From: an uncultured Pontibacter sp.
GTDB lineage: Bacteria; Bacteroidota; Bacteroidia; Cytophagales; Hymenobacteraceae
Direction: 5' to 3'
DNA length: 64,000 bases
NCBI RefSeq assembly: GCF_947495565.1
Contig: NZ_CANLZM010000014.1
Span: 1-64,000, forward strand
Positions 1 to 8,248 of the stretch are shown here, in pieces; position 1 is the first letter of the stretch, and each line of letters opens with the position of its first letter. The notes beneath the pieces were generated by a model. That model did not search any database, was not told the DNA's origin, and saw only the letters and a list, made by a program, of their open reading frames with translations. Both the position numbers and the translations under genes were made by a program.

Positions 1-68
1 TCAACGAGAGAAGGGAAAATATAAGAACAAAGAAGGTCTTCATCTATTTTTTTTATGATTTCGCTTAC

Positions 69-137
69 GCACAACGTGTTGGTGTATACCTTGTGCGAGG
101 CCATCAGCCGAAGCATAGGGTATAAACTGTGTTGTGC
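69..137 (-). repeat. attC-like imperfect palindrome downstream of first cassette gene
   Basis: The ends are GCACAAC (69-75) and GTTGTGC (131-137), which pair exactly. Inside them TATACC on the left pairs with GGTATA on the right, separated from the outer pair by unpaired bases. This two-box layout is what integron attC sites show. It lies just after the stop codon of the gene at 153-557, as a cassette recombination site should. The core does not fit the textbook GTTRRRY box exactly, so the assignment is inference from layout and from its similarity to the element at 584-636. Confidence 0.45.
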
Positions 138-152
138 TATCGTGCTTTTATT

Positions 153-557
153 TCAATCTTTACGATATGTACCTGAAGCCTTTAATTCTTTTGTTAATAG
201 AATCGTCAAAGCAACAATGTAAGCTATTATTGATGAGAGTGAATATGCAGCATATACTTCACGCGACCAGCCTTTACTAAAAGAACTAATTATTGATAAT
301 TGGCCATCTATTGCAAAGAATACCAGTTCGTAAAGAATAAAATAAAAAGTCAATCCTATTATTTTTTGTCTTCTTTCGATTAGATACTGCCTGAAAACAA
401 GTGCCAACACCATTCCAATAAATAACTGAATTATAAGCACAAAACTTAGTATAAAGGGTGCCATTCCGACTTCACCCCCAGGTAAACTGGTACTGGTCAC
501 CCAAATCATAAAGGCAACCATTGTGAGTGCAGCGTGAATGAAAAGATACCTTACCAA
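153..557 (-). CDS. Hypothetical four-helix membrane protein (possible cassette gene)
   Basis: I do not recognise the family. The 134 residues are strongly hydrophobic and can form four membrane helices (about 7-25, 32-55, 66-85 and 104-122), with a short basic linker (YLIERRQK) between helices two and three and a charged tail. No signal-peptidase site or catalytic motif is visible. The gene is visibly richer in A and T than the genes after 2 kb. It points the same way as the next gene upstream, is separated from it by one palindrome (584-636) and is followed by another (69-137), which fits one gene per integron cassette. Its function is unknown. Confidence 0.6.
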   Translation of the reverse strand: MVRYLFIHAALTMVAFMIWVTSTSLPGGEVGMAPFILSFVLIIQLFIGMVLALVFRQYLIERRQKIIGLTFYFILYELVFFAIDGQLSIISSFSKGWSREVYAAYSLSSIIAYIVALTILLTKELKASGTYRKD

Positions 558-583
558 TTTTTTATTTTATTTTAATGTATGCA

Positions 584-636
584 GCACAACGTGTTTGGCT
601 ATGGTGCATTTAAATGCACTATAGGCTTTGTTGTGG
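584..636 (-). repeat. attC-like imperfect palindrome between two cassette-like genes
   Basis: GCACAAC (584-590) faces GTTGTGG (630-636), so CACAAC pairs with GTTGTG. Nearer the centre GGCTATGG faces CTATAGGC, and the core 604-619 is a perfect palindrome built on GTGCATTT. The stop codon of the gene at 619-1149 lies inside the element, a common arrangement in integron cassettes. The left part matches the element at 69-137 (GCACAACGTGTT in both). Confidence 0.5.
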
Positions 637-1149
637 TATGGTGTTCTGCTTAGTGGCTTCTAAGTATTTTCTTCTTTTTACTATTATTACGATTGTTACT
701 ATTATCAATAAGGTCAAACAGATAGAGAAGAATAAATCAGCATAAATGTAGTCCCACTTTTCCTGATTAGTCATTTCTCTTTCAGTATCGTTTATTAAAA
801 TACTTCTGGAATAGGTCCTGACTTTACCCGCAGCAATTACCACATATACCAACGAAGGAATCAATGCGACACAAGTCGCCAATAGTCCTAAGAACAAGCC
901 TTTTCTTTTACCTGTACTTATACCTATTCCACCGACAAATAGCAGTAGCCAGAATAAAAACACAGTGACCACTTCTAAGTATGGTCTTGGGTAACCAAAA
1001 GTATACGTGTCCAAGCCCCAAGTTTCACTATAAAACAGAACATGGTAGCCAGACTTAAATAAAAAATAAGAAGATACAGTAATAACCAAAACACCAGTTA
1101 AAATAAAGACCCAGCGGCTATTGATTATTCTTTCTATCATTTTCATCAC
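619..1149 (-). CDS. Hypothetical four-helix membrane protein (possible cassette gene)
   Basis: I do not recognise this 176-residue protein. Hydrophobic segments near residues 14-31, 58-76, 85-107 and 135-160 suggest four membrane helices. A polar stretch between helices three and four (about 108-134, with a DTEREMTNQEKW run) is probably extracytoplasmic. The basic end (VKRRKYLEATK) suggests a cytoplasmic C-terminus. Two ATG codons lie close together at the start (residues 1 and 2, then MIERI at 4). The stop codon sits inside the palindrome at 584-636. It is AT-rich compared with later genes and probably arrived by cassette capture. Function unknown. Confidence 0.6.
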   Translation of the reverse strand: MMKMIERIINSRWVFILTGVLVITVSSYFLFKSGYHVLFYSETWGLDTYTFGYPRPYLEVVTVFLFWLLLFVGGIGISTGKRKGLFLGLLATCVALIPSLVYVVIAAGKVRTYSRSILINDTEREMTNQEKWDYIYADLFFSICLTLLIIVTIVIIVKRRKYLEATKQNTIPQQSL

Positions 1150-1158
1150 TTCACTTTA

Positions 1159-1196
1159 CCACAACTACTGTATAGTAGGAGTACCTACTCCTACTA
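1159..1196. other. Possible attI-like junction: GTTGTGG core beside a 24-bp inverted repeat
   Basis: Between the recombinase fragment and the first cassette-like gene the minus strand carries GTTGTGG (1159-1165), the same heptamer as the inner boundary of the palindrome at 584-636. Next to it, 1173-1196 is an inverted repeat of two 11-base arms (TAGTAGGAGTA) around CC. In an integron the primary insertion site lies here and shares the core of the cassette sites. Position and core support that reading; no recombination evidence is available. Confidence 0.3.
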
Positions 1197-1437
1197 TCTG
1201 CACTATGTGTGGAGTACTGTTAAGACCTTTTCTACGGGTTTTCGTTTTAGATCTTGCTTTCTTTTCCATTCTTCCATAGCGCAACACTAATATAGTTAAG
1301 TTCTTCAAATTATCAAGCGGACTTACAATTTCATCCAAGGCGTAGGTGGCCACGTGCGTGTAAATTTCGGTGGTCTTACTGCTCCTGTGCCCTAGGTACC
1401 ACTGGTAACTAAGGCATCTAAAGGCTCCGATTGTTTG
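1165..1437 (-). pseudogene. C-terminal remnant of a tyrosine recombinase (integron-integrase-like)
   Basis: The minus strand frame from 1437 reads WYLGHRSSKTTEIYTHV followed by a stretch ending SPLDNL. That is the C-terminal end of tyrosine site-specific recombinases: the LGH motif with a catalytic histidine, the SSKTTEIYTHV segment with the nucleophilic tyrosine, and the SPLD tail common in Bacteroidota integrases. The segment before it (FRCLSYQ) looks degraded compared with the usual LRYIQ, and a stop codon at 1438-1440 closes the frame. All of the N-terminal domain, the first catalytic arginine and the box II residues are absent. It lies in the same orientation as the two cassette-like genes. 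It is dead as a recombinase unless rescued in trans. Confidence 0.7.
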
Positions 1438-1700
1438 TTAGGCCCGGTCATAACTACGCCCATAGTTGGTCGCAGGTGCTTTGGACGGTTCAGGGAGCGC
1501 TTGTCTACCAGGGCAATACTCAGAAAATGCTGGTGCAGTTGCTCTATGGTTTGCTGCGTTGTGTGCGCTACATAGCGTTTGTAGGTTTTAGAGTTTTTTA
1601 TAAAGCTGCTCTCTTTCGGGTGTTTGCCTATGCGTTGATCGGGCTTGTACCAGAGGCAGATACATATTTTCCATTGGTGTGGTATATAACAGGAGCATAT
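1392..1700 (-). other. Unrecognised open frame without a start, overlapping the recombinase remnant
   Basis: In another minus-strand frame about 100 codons are open upstream of a TAG at 1392-1394. The translation contains segments such as YKRYVAHTTQQTIEQLHQHF and LVDKRSLNRPKHLRPTMG, whose composition looks like real protein. No suitable start codon is visible and I do not recognise the family. It may be the 3' part of a decayed gene fused to the recombinase remnant by deletion. The plus-strand frame over 1431-1799 looks less protein-like. Between 1872 and 2023 I see nothing. Confidence 0.25.
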
Positions 1701-1760
1701 ATGGTAAAGAGTAATACAAAGCCTAAAGTGACAAGTGTTAAAGCGCTACCCGTGAATTAC

Positions 1761-1793
1761 CCGTGTATACCCGGGTTATCCGGGTATACACGG
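1761..1793. repeat. Perfect 14-bp-arm inverted repeat with 5-base loop
   Basis: CCGTGTATACCCGG (1761-1774) is followed, after the loop GTTAT, by its exact complement (1780-1793). There is no T-run after it on either side, so it is not a typical terminator. It lies in a gene-poor stretch between the cassette remnant and the TonB locus, and could be a protein binding site or a mobile-element end. Confidence 0.6.
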
Positions 1794-1837
1794 ATATAGA
1801 GTGGCGGCCAGATTAATTTGGTGGCTAAAACAAAATG

Positions 1838-1871
1838 AAAAGCCGCTTCAGGTTAAGCTGAAGCGGCTTTT
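1838..1871. terminator. Bidirectional rho-independent terminator
   Basis: Two 14-base arms (AAAAGCCGCTTCAG and its complement) enclose the loop GTTAAG, with A's on one side and T's on the other, so it works in both directions. It lies downstream of the TonB receptor gene at 2024-4054. A near copy of the stem follows tRNA-Glu at 24757-24790. Confidence 0.75.
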
Positions 1872-2023
1872 CTAGTTAATTGAAGTATGAATTTTATATC
1901 TTCAGCTATTCGGGTTTAACTGCAGTTGCAGAACATTGTAACGTGATGAAACCTTGCCAAAGCTATAATCTGGAGTACCTGGTACACTTAAATTTTATGC
2001 AACCACTAGTGCTATACTTTGGA

Positions 2024-4054
2024 TCAGAACCCCATGGTTAACTGTAGAAACAAATTGCGGCCGGGGCGGCTTATTTTGCCCCAGTCCAGGTGCTCACGGT
2101 AGTTCACATCAAAGATATTTTCCACGCCGCCGTTCAGCTGCCATACTTTTTTCTCTGTCTCTTTCTTATACCCGGCGCGCAGGTGCCACAGCATAAAAGC
2201 GTTAGTTGGCTGCTCTGCAAAGTCCTCGCTGTTTCGGTGTTGCGCGGCTGCAACCTCCGTTTCGGCCTGCAGCCACAGGTAATCGCCTAAATACTTGCGT
2301 AGGGAGGTAACGTTGCGCAGGGGCGGCATCATCGGGAGCGGTTCTCCAGCCGCATCACAGCCATAGCTATACTTTATAGTGCTTACCAGTTGGGTATAGC
2401 CATTTAGGTTGTAAACAGCGCTTGCCTCAGCGCCAGCCAGAAATGCATGAGCTGTGTTCTGGTATACTTTCACACCGCGAGCTCCGATGGTCATGGCGCT
2501 CAGGTTTGGCGCGTATGAGCCTAAAATGTAGTTGTCTACCTTCGCTGTGTATGCTGTTGCCTGCAACCGCAGCCTCGGCTCTTGCCAGGACAGAGTCAAC
2601 TCGCCCTGCATGCTTTTCTCGGCTTTCAGGTTGGGGTTGCCAATGTAGTCATACCCATCAAACTGGCTGAACAGGTAGAAGCCGTACAACTCGCTGGCTG
2701 TTGGCGCACGCCCGTTCAAGCTCCCCGAAACAGTAGCTTTTAGCTTCTGGAGCAGCATGCGGCTCAACTGCAAGGAAACAGACGGAATCAGAAACAGCTG
2801 CTCCGTGTCCGTATATCCAAACACTGACAACTGGTCGCGGCCCTCGCCGGTGGTAATAGAAAAATCCGAAGCGTTGAGGCGGCTGTTGAGCTGAACTTGG
2901 ATTTTACGGCCAACCTGCAAAGTATATTGCGCCGCCAGCCCCGCCTGCACCTGTCGGTTATCTGGCCAGGTAAGCATATACATTGGCGTTTGGCCTTCCT
3001 GGTACATTGTCATGGAAGCTTGCAGGTGAGAAACTGATGCATCGGCCCGCAGGGTGAGGCTTTGGTGAGCGGCCGGTGCCGCAGTGCCTTCCATATACAT
3101 GCCGGAAGTACGGCTCAGGCCGGGCATATCCATGCGTACAGGCAAGTCTGGGCGGGTGCTGTCATCCATGTAATGGGCGATCCGGTTGGCATACAGGCGC
3201 GCCTCCAGCCGGTTCCAGCGCCTTTCCGCATTCTCGCGCAGCAGGGTGAGGGAGGCAATTCTAGCCTGTGCTTCGCCCACGTCCATCGGCAGTGCTGGAA
3301 AGCCCATATCCCAGCCGGCATCTGCAATAAAATCAGCTTGTAAAACAAGGTCATCGTGCAGTAAAAACTTTCCGTTAAGGGCATAATTAGCCTTTTCGTA
3401 CTGCGAGTACAGCACCCGTTCCCCGTTTCCGGCACGGTAGTTTTGGCTCTTGCGATAGGTTCCTGAGGCACGAAGTCCCCAAGTAGGAGTGGCATAGCTC
3501 AAGCGTAAGTTGCCCAGCACTGCACGGGCAGCTGTTTGGTAGCCGCTGCTTAAAGATCCTGATAACGTGGGCATGTCTGCCAGTTCGGCCTCAGCCAACT
3601 TCATGTTCAGGCTGCCGCCAATGGCTGCCCCCTGCATGACACTGCCCCCCGCTGTATGCACCTCCATACTTTGCAGGTTCAGTGGCTCGATGTAAATAGT
3701 GGCCGGGTCCATTTTGTCGGTGCAGGCACCCTGTATGCGCATGCCATCCACAGTTACACTGACCTGGTTAGGGCTGTAAGCACGTATGGTGGGCTCCATG
3801 CCATAGCTGCCACGCCTGATAAAAGAGACTTCCGGTATGCGCGATAGGAGCTCTTCTGTTGTGGCGGCTTGGTTGGCACCGTAAAACTGCTGCAGGTGCA
3901 ACCGGTGGTTCTGCTGCTTAGCCGAAACCGCAACTTCTTGCAGCACAATGGTGCGAACGGTGTCGGAGGGTATGGCGTTTTGCTGGGCATAACCTAACTG
4001 CACAGCCAGCGTGTAGGCTGCCGCTATAAGGTACTTCTTTATGTGCTTTATCAT
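2024..4054 (-). CDS. TonB-dependent outer-membrane receptor (probable metal or metal-complex uptake)
   Basis: A receptor of about 676 residues. I chose the ATG at 4052-4054 (MIKHIKKYL) because it gives a clean signal peptide ending GYAQQ; an in-frame ATG eight codons upstream also exists. A TonB-box-like VAVSAK is followed by the plug (about 40-150) with ELLSRIPEVSFIRRG and VTVDGMRIQGACTDKMDP, then a long barrel ending in an aromatic strand (NLFLQLTMGF). The CTDKMDP segment in the plug loop is unusual. It is the last gene of a minus-strand cluster after a Met/His-rich YtkA-like lipoprotein and a Cys-rich exported protein, which points to copper or another metal rather than a sugar. The ligand is inferred from context only. 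Confidence 0.85.
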   Translation of the reverse strand: MIKHIKKYLIAAAYTLAVQLGYAQQNAIPSDTVRTIVLQEVAVSAKQQNHRLHLQQFYGANQAATTEELLSRIPEVSFIRRGSYGMEPTIRAYSPNQVSVTVDGMRIQGACTDKMDPATIYIEPLNLQSMEVHTAGGSVMQGAAIGGSLNMKLAEAELADMPTLSGSLSSGYQTAARAVLGNLRLSYATPTWGLRASGTYRKSQNYRAGNGERVLYSQYEKANYALNGKFLLHDDLVLQADFIADAGWDMGFPALPMDVGEAQARIASLTLLRENAERRWNRLEARLYANRIAHYMDDSTRPDLPVRMDMPGLSRTSGMYMEGTAAPAAHQSLTLRADASVSHLQASMTMYQEGQTPMYMLTWPDNRQVQAGLAAQYTLQVGRKIQVQLNSRLNASDFSITTGEGRDQLSVFGYTDTEQLFLIPSVSLQLSRMLLQKLKATVSGSLNGRAPTASELYGFYLFSQFDGYDYIGNPNLKAEKSMQGELTLSWQEPRLRLQATAYTAKVDNYILGSYAPNLSAMTIGARGVKVYQNTAHAFLAGAEASAVYNLNGYTQLVSTIKYSYGCDAAGEPLPMMPPLRNVTSLRKYLGDYLWLQAETEVAAAQHRNSEDFAEQPTNAFMLWHLRAGYKKETEKKVWQLNGGVENIFDVNYREHLDWGKISRPGRNLFLQLTMGF

Positions 4055-4110
4055 TTTAAAATATGATGTCCGCTCCACAGCGTATAATGCCGGAGAGCAG
4101 ACATACCCAT

Positions 4111-4920
4111 CTAGAAGTTAACCTCAAAGTATAGCTGGCCGGCCTGGCCGGAGGCGTCGTTCAATGTAAGGTTCAGATACCATAAACCGGTCATGGTAAA
4201 GTTTACCTTGCCTTTGTAGTGCCCGTTGCTGGTGTGTGTCGGGTTTTGATTGTTGGGCGAGCCGTGGCCCATGGACGGCATTTCAGGGTCCAGTTCCATC
4301 GTCAGGTCTGTCGCAGCGGGGAAGTCCATCATGGTGTTCATTTTATAAACAGCCACCTCCAGATCGTTCACCCCGATTTTAGGCTGCTGCGGCTGCAGGT
4401 AAGCCACATAGTACCTGGTGCCATCGGTAGCTGAAACAAAAGACTTTAGGCGGCTGGTAGCAGGCTCTTGTACAGTGATCGGGAGGGTAACAGTGTCCGT
4501 CTGCCCGTTTGCCGTTACGCTGACTGTCAGAGACCAAGCGCCCATTTCCCCGGAAGGCATTGTAAAGACCACAGCGCCTGAAAAATAACCCTCTGCGACT
4601 TTTTCGGAAGCGGGATTCTCAAACGGGGTGGCATGCTTCATGGTCATCATATCCATCAGCGGCATAAAGCTGATGCCTGCCTCTTCCACACGCTTTCCTG
4701 CCGCGTCATATACAGCAACGTGCAGCGGGTTATACCCTGTGGTCAGTTCGCTTTCGGTGCTGTAAACCTTTACTTTGAATACATTTGATTCAGTCTGCCC
4801 TTCGGCAATTTTATTGTATGTCGTGGTAGGCTCTGGTGTTGGACTGTTTGAGTCGCAGCCGGTTATAAATAGCGTGGCAAGGCAAAGCGCCCACATGGTA
4901 AGGCATGTGTGTAATTTCAT
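4111..4920 (-). CDS. YtkA/FixH-like lipoprotein with Met/His-rich segments
   Basis: The start is taken at 4918-4920, giving a lipoprotein signal (MKLHTCLTMWALCLATLFITGC) with the lipidated Cys in TGC. The upstream in-frame start at 4992 would bury this signal. The mature 240-odd residues hold two Ig-like units of the YtkA/FixH type: one with PLMDMMTMKHATPF and a second with DPEMPSMGHGSPNNQ. Clusters of Met and His are typical of periplasmic copper-binding proteins of this fold. It sits 56 bases upstream of the TonB receptor gene at 2024 and is probably co-transcribed with it. Family recognition is by pattern; metal binding is inference. Confidence 0.7.
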   Translation of the reverse strand: MKLHTCLTMWALCLATLFITGCDSNSPTPEPTTTYNKIAEGQTESNVFKVKVYSTESELTTGYNPLHVAVYDAAGKRVEEAGISFMPLMDMMTMKHATPFENPASEKVAEGYFSGAVVFTMPSGEMGAWSLTVSVTANGQTDTVTLPITVQEPATSRLKSFVSATDGTRYYVAYLQPQQPKIGVNDLEVAVYKMNTMMDFPAATDLTMELDPEMPSMGHGSPNNQNPTHTSNGHYKGKVNFTMTGLWYLNLTLNDASGQAGQLYFEVNF

Positions 4921-5105
4921 GATAGTTTTTTTAAAGCCCAGGAACGGGCAAATAATCAGGTATAAGTTATTGAACGCGACAGCAAGCCGCACTGCAAGAG
5001 CTGCATAGCCAGGTATGCCGCTACAGCTTCCGGAAAATCAGGCATAGCAAAGCCGGGCCATACTTTAAAAATGGCAGGAGACTTTATCCGGAACAGAGAA
5101 AAGAC

Positions 5106-5477
5106 TTATACCTGGGGCGGGTGAAAGCAGGAGGGGAGGTAGGCGCAGCGGTAGCCGCTCTCACGGAAAATGCAGTATTTGGTGCTTTGAGCGGCAGGCA
5201 CAGTAGCTGCTGCCCAGAAAGGCCCTGGTGTGGTAAATGGGCTAGAGTCCAGCTTAAGGGTGAGGCCCGATGCGTTACCCTCGGGTGCCTCGGCTTTTTT
5301 TAGCTGCTTTTTAAGGTAGCATTTGCCTTCGCACTGCAGTTCGGGCTTTGCCTTGTTCTCGCACAGCACCGCCGCGATGTAACTCTTGTTAGCGAAATAA
5401 GACGAGAAGACAATTCCCTTGTACATCACCTGGAACGTCATCAGAATTAACAATATTGTCGCTATTGTTGGTCTCAT
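5106..5477 (-). CDS. Small exported Cys-rich protein of unknown function
   Basis: A 123-residue protein with an N-terminal membrane or signal segment (RPTIATILLILMTFQVMYKG), then CENKAKPELQCEGKCYLKKQ, with three cysteines in the order C-x10-C-x3-C, and a C-terminal end CAYLPSCFHPPQV. I remember such short proteins with a GKCYLxKQL motif and an FHPP end as recurring near TonB receptor genes in Bacteroidota, but I know no assigned function. It precedes the YtkA-like lipoprotein and the TonB receptor in the same orientation. The Cys pattern would suit metal binding in the periplasm; this is inference. Confidence 0.6.
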   Translation of the reverse strand: MRPTIATILLILMTFQVMYKGIVFSSYFANKSYIAAVLCENKAKPELQCEGKCYLKKQLKKAEAPEGNASGLTLKLDSSPFTTPGPFWAAATVPAAQSTKYCIFRESGYRCAYLPSCFHPPQV

Positions 5478-5638
5478 TTCGGCCGCTAAATTAAGACAAA
5501 ATTGTTTGCCGTGATGATTTGCTGCTTAATTAAATTTGAGCTGGATAAGATTTTAGTAGGGGAGGAGGCAAAGAAAGCAGATACACTATGTTTAGTGACT
5601 CTGGAGAAGTATGGCAGTAGCTCAGTTTATGCTTAACA

Positions 5639-5670
5639 TAAGCCCCGCACTTTATTAAATGCGAGGCTTA
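5639..5670 (-). terminator. Terminator-like hairpin after the TonB receptor gene
   Basis: On the minus strand AAGCCTCGCA pairs with TGCGGGGCTT (one or two G-T pairs) around an AT-rich loop, directly after the stop codon of the receptor gene at 5674. The following sequence is only moderately T-rich, so termination may be partial and the downstream Cys-rich protein gene could still be read. Confidence 0.5.
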
Positions 5671-5673
5671 AGA

Positions 5674-8079
5674 TTAGAAAGTAGCTCTTAGGGAAAGTAT
5701 GAAGTTCCTGCCCGGCGCTGCAATGCCAGATGTATAGGGCCTGTAACGCTGGTTGGTGATGTTCTCCACACCGGCGCTTGCCATTAAATGATCTGATATT
5801 TTATAGAGCGCCTTGATGTTCAGGGTTGTCCAGGCTGGGGAATAAGGTTTGCCGTTTTCATCTATGGCATACATGTAGTCCTTGTCCTGCTCCTCGGGGG
5901 CCAGGTTTGCATTGCTTATTTCGCCGTTGTACACAGCATAGACATCTGCCTTAAACCTGTTTATACTATAGGTCAGGTGTGTGGCTCCGAACCAGGGGGC
6001 AGCGTGGCGCAAGGGTGCTGTTTCGCCGTTTTCCAGCTCTTCTTCCCCTTCTTGGTAGTTAAACCTGGAAGATAAGCCAATACCGCAATTAGTTGTTAAC
6101 TCAACGCCGGCCTGAATGCCCCATACTTTCGCGTTTGCCGCGTTCTGGAGCGCTTGCACCTGGCTTTTCTCCCCATCGTACATAATGCTGTCTTGGCCAT
6201 TCAACAAGAAATCGCGGCGCACTAGGGCATTGTTCAGGTGCGTGTAAAACGCGGAAGCATCTACTTTTAAGAAACTTCCAAACGTTTTGGCAATGCCAAA
6301 ATCAACGTTGTAGGCATATTCCGACTCCAGGTCTGGGTTTGGCACAACCACAATGCCCGGTGCGGAGTCGAATACCTTCCCGATATCATCGATGTTAGGC
6401 GCGCGGAAACCGGTAGACAGGTTGCTGCTGACTTGCCAGGATGGCGACGGGTGATACACCAGGCCTGCGCTACCTGTAAGTGCCCCGGCATTAACCGCAG
6501 CTTCGGAAAAAGGGAAAGGGTAGAATGTGTTGTCAAACGCGGCATTAAGTATAAAATGGTTATACCTGGCGCCGGTTTGCAGGCTTAATCTTTCGCTGGG
6601 CTTAAACTGATAGGTGGCAAAAGCTGCGTAAGAGCTCCAATCAGAGCCATCAGGGTAGCGTGCGGGGCCAGTCACTTCTTCGCCGCTACGCACATTCTCA
6701 TCGGTACCGCTAGAGTTTATCTTATTGTAAACAGCCTCGGCGCCATATAAAAGCAAGTGTTTCTCGGCAAGCTGCTTTTCAAAATCCAGGTTGGCAGACC
6801 AGGCACTTACCTTCTCGGTGCGGTTATACTTGGTTGGCTGGCCAAAATCCCGGTCGTGGCGACTTTCTTTGAAAAACTGGTGCGCCAGGTTTATACTTAG
6901 TTTATCGTAAAGTTTACCTCCTGCATTCCGCTCTATCTTCAAATGGTTCATCATCCATTCCTGTGGGCCGTAGTGCCATTCTGCTGAGCGAAGCGCGCCC
7001 TTGCGGTAACGAATCAGACGGTCATACCTGGCGTAATCAGAGGTGGTGGAGTAATGAAAACCATAGTTGACATCCCAAGCCTCGTTCGGGTTAAAGCGCA
7101 CTTTCTGCATTAGGTTTATTTGATTGTAACCGGATGATGCCTGCTCGCGTGGATTAGAATTGGTTAGTACCTCATCGGTACCATTTATGGTTTTGGCATA
7201 CTCCGGGCGCAGGTATTCTTCGGGGCCGTGGGTGCCCATGGTCAGGTTGTCGTAGTCGCTGTACGTGGCGCTGGTCAGGAAAGCCCATTTCTCTAAGCCA
7301 ATGGAAAAATCGATATGGCCGGTTTTCTCGTTATTTGCCGACGACCAGCGGCTCGCGGCGCTACCGTTTACCTGTATCGTCTCGTTGCTTACCATTGGCG
7401 GCGACAAAGTATAAAAACTCATGACGCCGCCAATGGCATCGCTTCCGTAGCTTACAGAGCCTGGCCCGAAAAGCACCTCGGTTCTGCTCAGCGCAAATGG
7501 GTCAAGAGAGATTACGTTTTGCAGGTTGCCGCTTCTGAAAATAGCCGTGTTCATGCGCACGCCATCAACAGCCAAAAGCACACGATTCGTGGCAAAACCC
7601 CGGATCATCGGGCTGCCGCCACCTAACTGGCTCTTCTGGATGTATACTTCACCGCTGGCTCCGAGCATGTCGGCGGCAGTTTGCGGGTTTTGCAGCAACA
7701 CCTCTGCCGTGCTGATGGTCGTTACTTTTCCAGGCACCTCTCGTTTCTCCTGCTTCCAGCGGGCCGCAGAAATTACCACCGCATCCAGCGACACATTGTC
7801 CTCAGGGAGCAGCACCTGAAATTTATTATTCTGAAGCTCGGCAAAACTTAGCGAAATGCTTTTGTAGCCAATGCTGCGCACGGTAATCTGAGTGGCATCC
7901 TTTAATGAGCTTATATCTGCCTTGCCCTGGCTGTTGGTAAGTATGGCATTGTCTGCGTTGCTGTATATCAGCGCTGCCTCCACGGGTAAGTGGGTAACCT
8001 GGGCTTTTACGGTTACTGTTTGCGCTTGCGTAGCAGAAGCAAGCAAGAGTAACATACCTATGTATAAAAATTTTTTCAT
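5674..8079 (-). CDS. TonB-dependent outer-membrane receptor with N-terminal regulatory-like domain
   Basis: An 801-residue receptor. After the signal peptide (ending ATQAQ) comes a short carboxypeptidase-regulatory-like domain (about 21-95), then AVVISAARW and the plug with GGGSPMIRGFATNRVLLAVD and VLFGPGSVSYGSDAIGGV, then a 22-strand-type barrel ending RNFILSLRATF. The plug wording resembles receptors of the heme/hemoglobin and siderophore group. The PepSY membrane protein gene at 8249 lies upstream on the same strand, 169 bases away, and such pairs are common in iron acquisition loci. I therefore favour iron or heme uptake, but the ligand cannot be read from the sequence. Confidence 0.85.
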   Translation of the reverse strand: MKKFLYIGMLLLLASATQAQTVTVKAQVTHLPVEAALIYSNADNAILTNSQGKADISSLKDATQITVRSIGYKSISLSFAELQNNKFQVLLPEDNVSLDAVVISAARWKQEKREVPGKVTTISTAEVLLQNPQTAADMLGASGEVYIQKSQLGGGSPMIRGFATNRVLLAVDGVRMNTAIFRSGNLQNVISLDPFALSRTEVLFGPGSVSYGSDAIGGVMSFYTLSPPMVSNETIQVNGSAASRWSSANNEKTGHIDFSIGLEKWAFLTSATYSDYDNLTMGTHGPEEYLRPEYAKTINGTDEVLTNSNPREQASSGYNQINLMQKVRFNPNEAWDVNYGFHYSTTSDYARYDRLIRYRKGALRSAEWHYGPQEWMMNHLKIERNAGGKLYDKLSINLAHQFFKESRHDRDFGQPTKYNRTEKVSAWSANLDFEKQLAEKHLLLYGAEAVYNKINSSGTDENVRSGEEVTGPARYPDGSDWSSYAAFATYQFKPSERLSLQTGARYNHFILNAAFDNTFYPFPFSEAAVNAGALTGSAGLVYHPSPSWQVSSNLSTGFRAPNIDDIGKVFDSAPGIVVVPNPDLESEYAYNVDFGIAKTFGSFLKVDASAFYTHLNNALVRRDFLLNGQDSIMYDGEKSQVQALQNAANAKVWGIQAGVELTTNCGIGLSSRFNYQEGEEELENGETAPLRHAAPWFGATHLTYSINRFKADVYAVYNGEISNANLAPEEQDKDYMYAIDENGKPYSPAWTTLNIKALYKISDHLMASAGVENITNQRYRPYTSGIAAPGRNFILSLRATF

Positions 8080-8248
8080 ACTGATTGAGTTTTATCTGCT
8101 GCCTTGTCAGTCAGCAGGTCCTCCTTAATTTCCGCTTCAACATGCTTCCGTATCATCTTCTGCACATGCTGCTTTATCTTTAAAGTGAGGCAAAGACTGG
8201 CAGTAGGCATTAATGAAAGGAAGCGATTTTGGGCATGTAGCTGGATTA

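Noticed and set aside
1431..1799. Plus-strand 122-codon frame rich in aromatic residues
   Set aside because: Composition looks like the complement of a protein-like minus-strand frame and it ends inside a perfect hairpin; no start signal.
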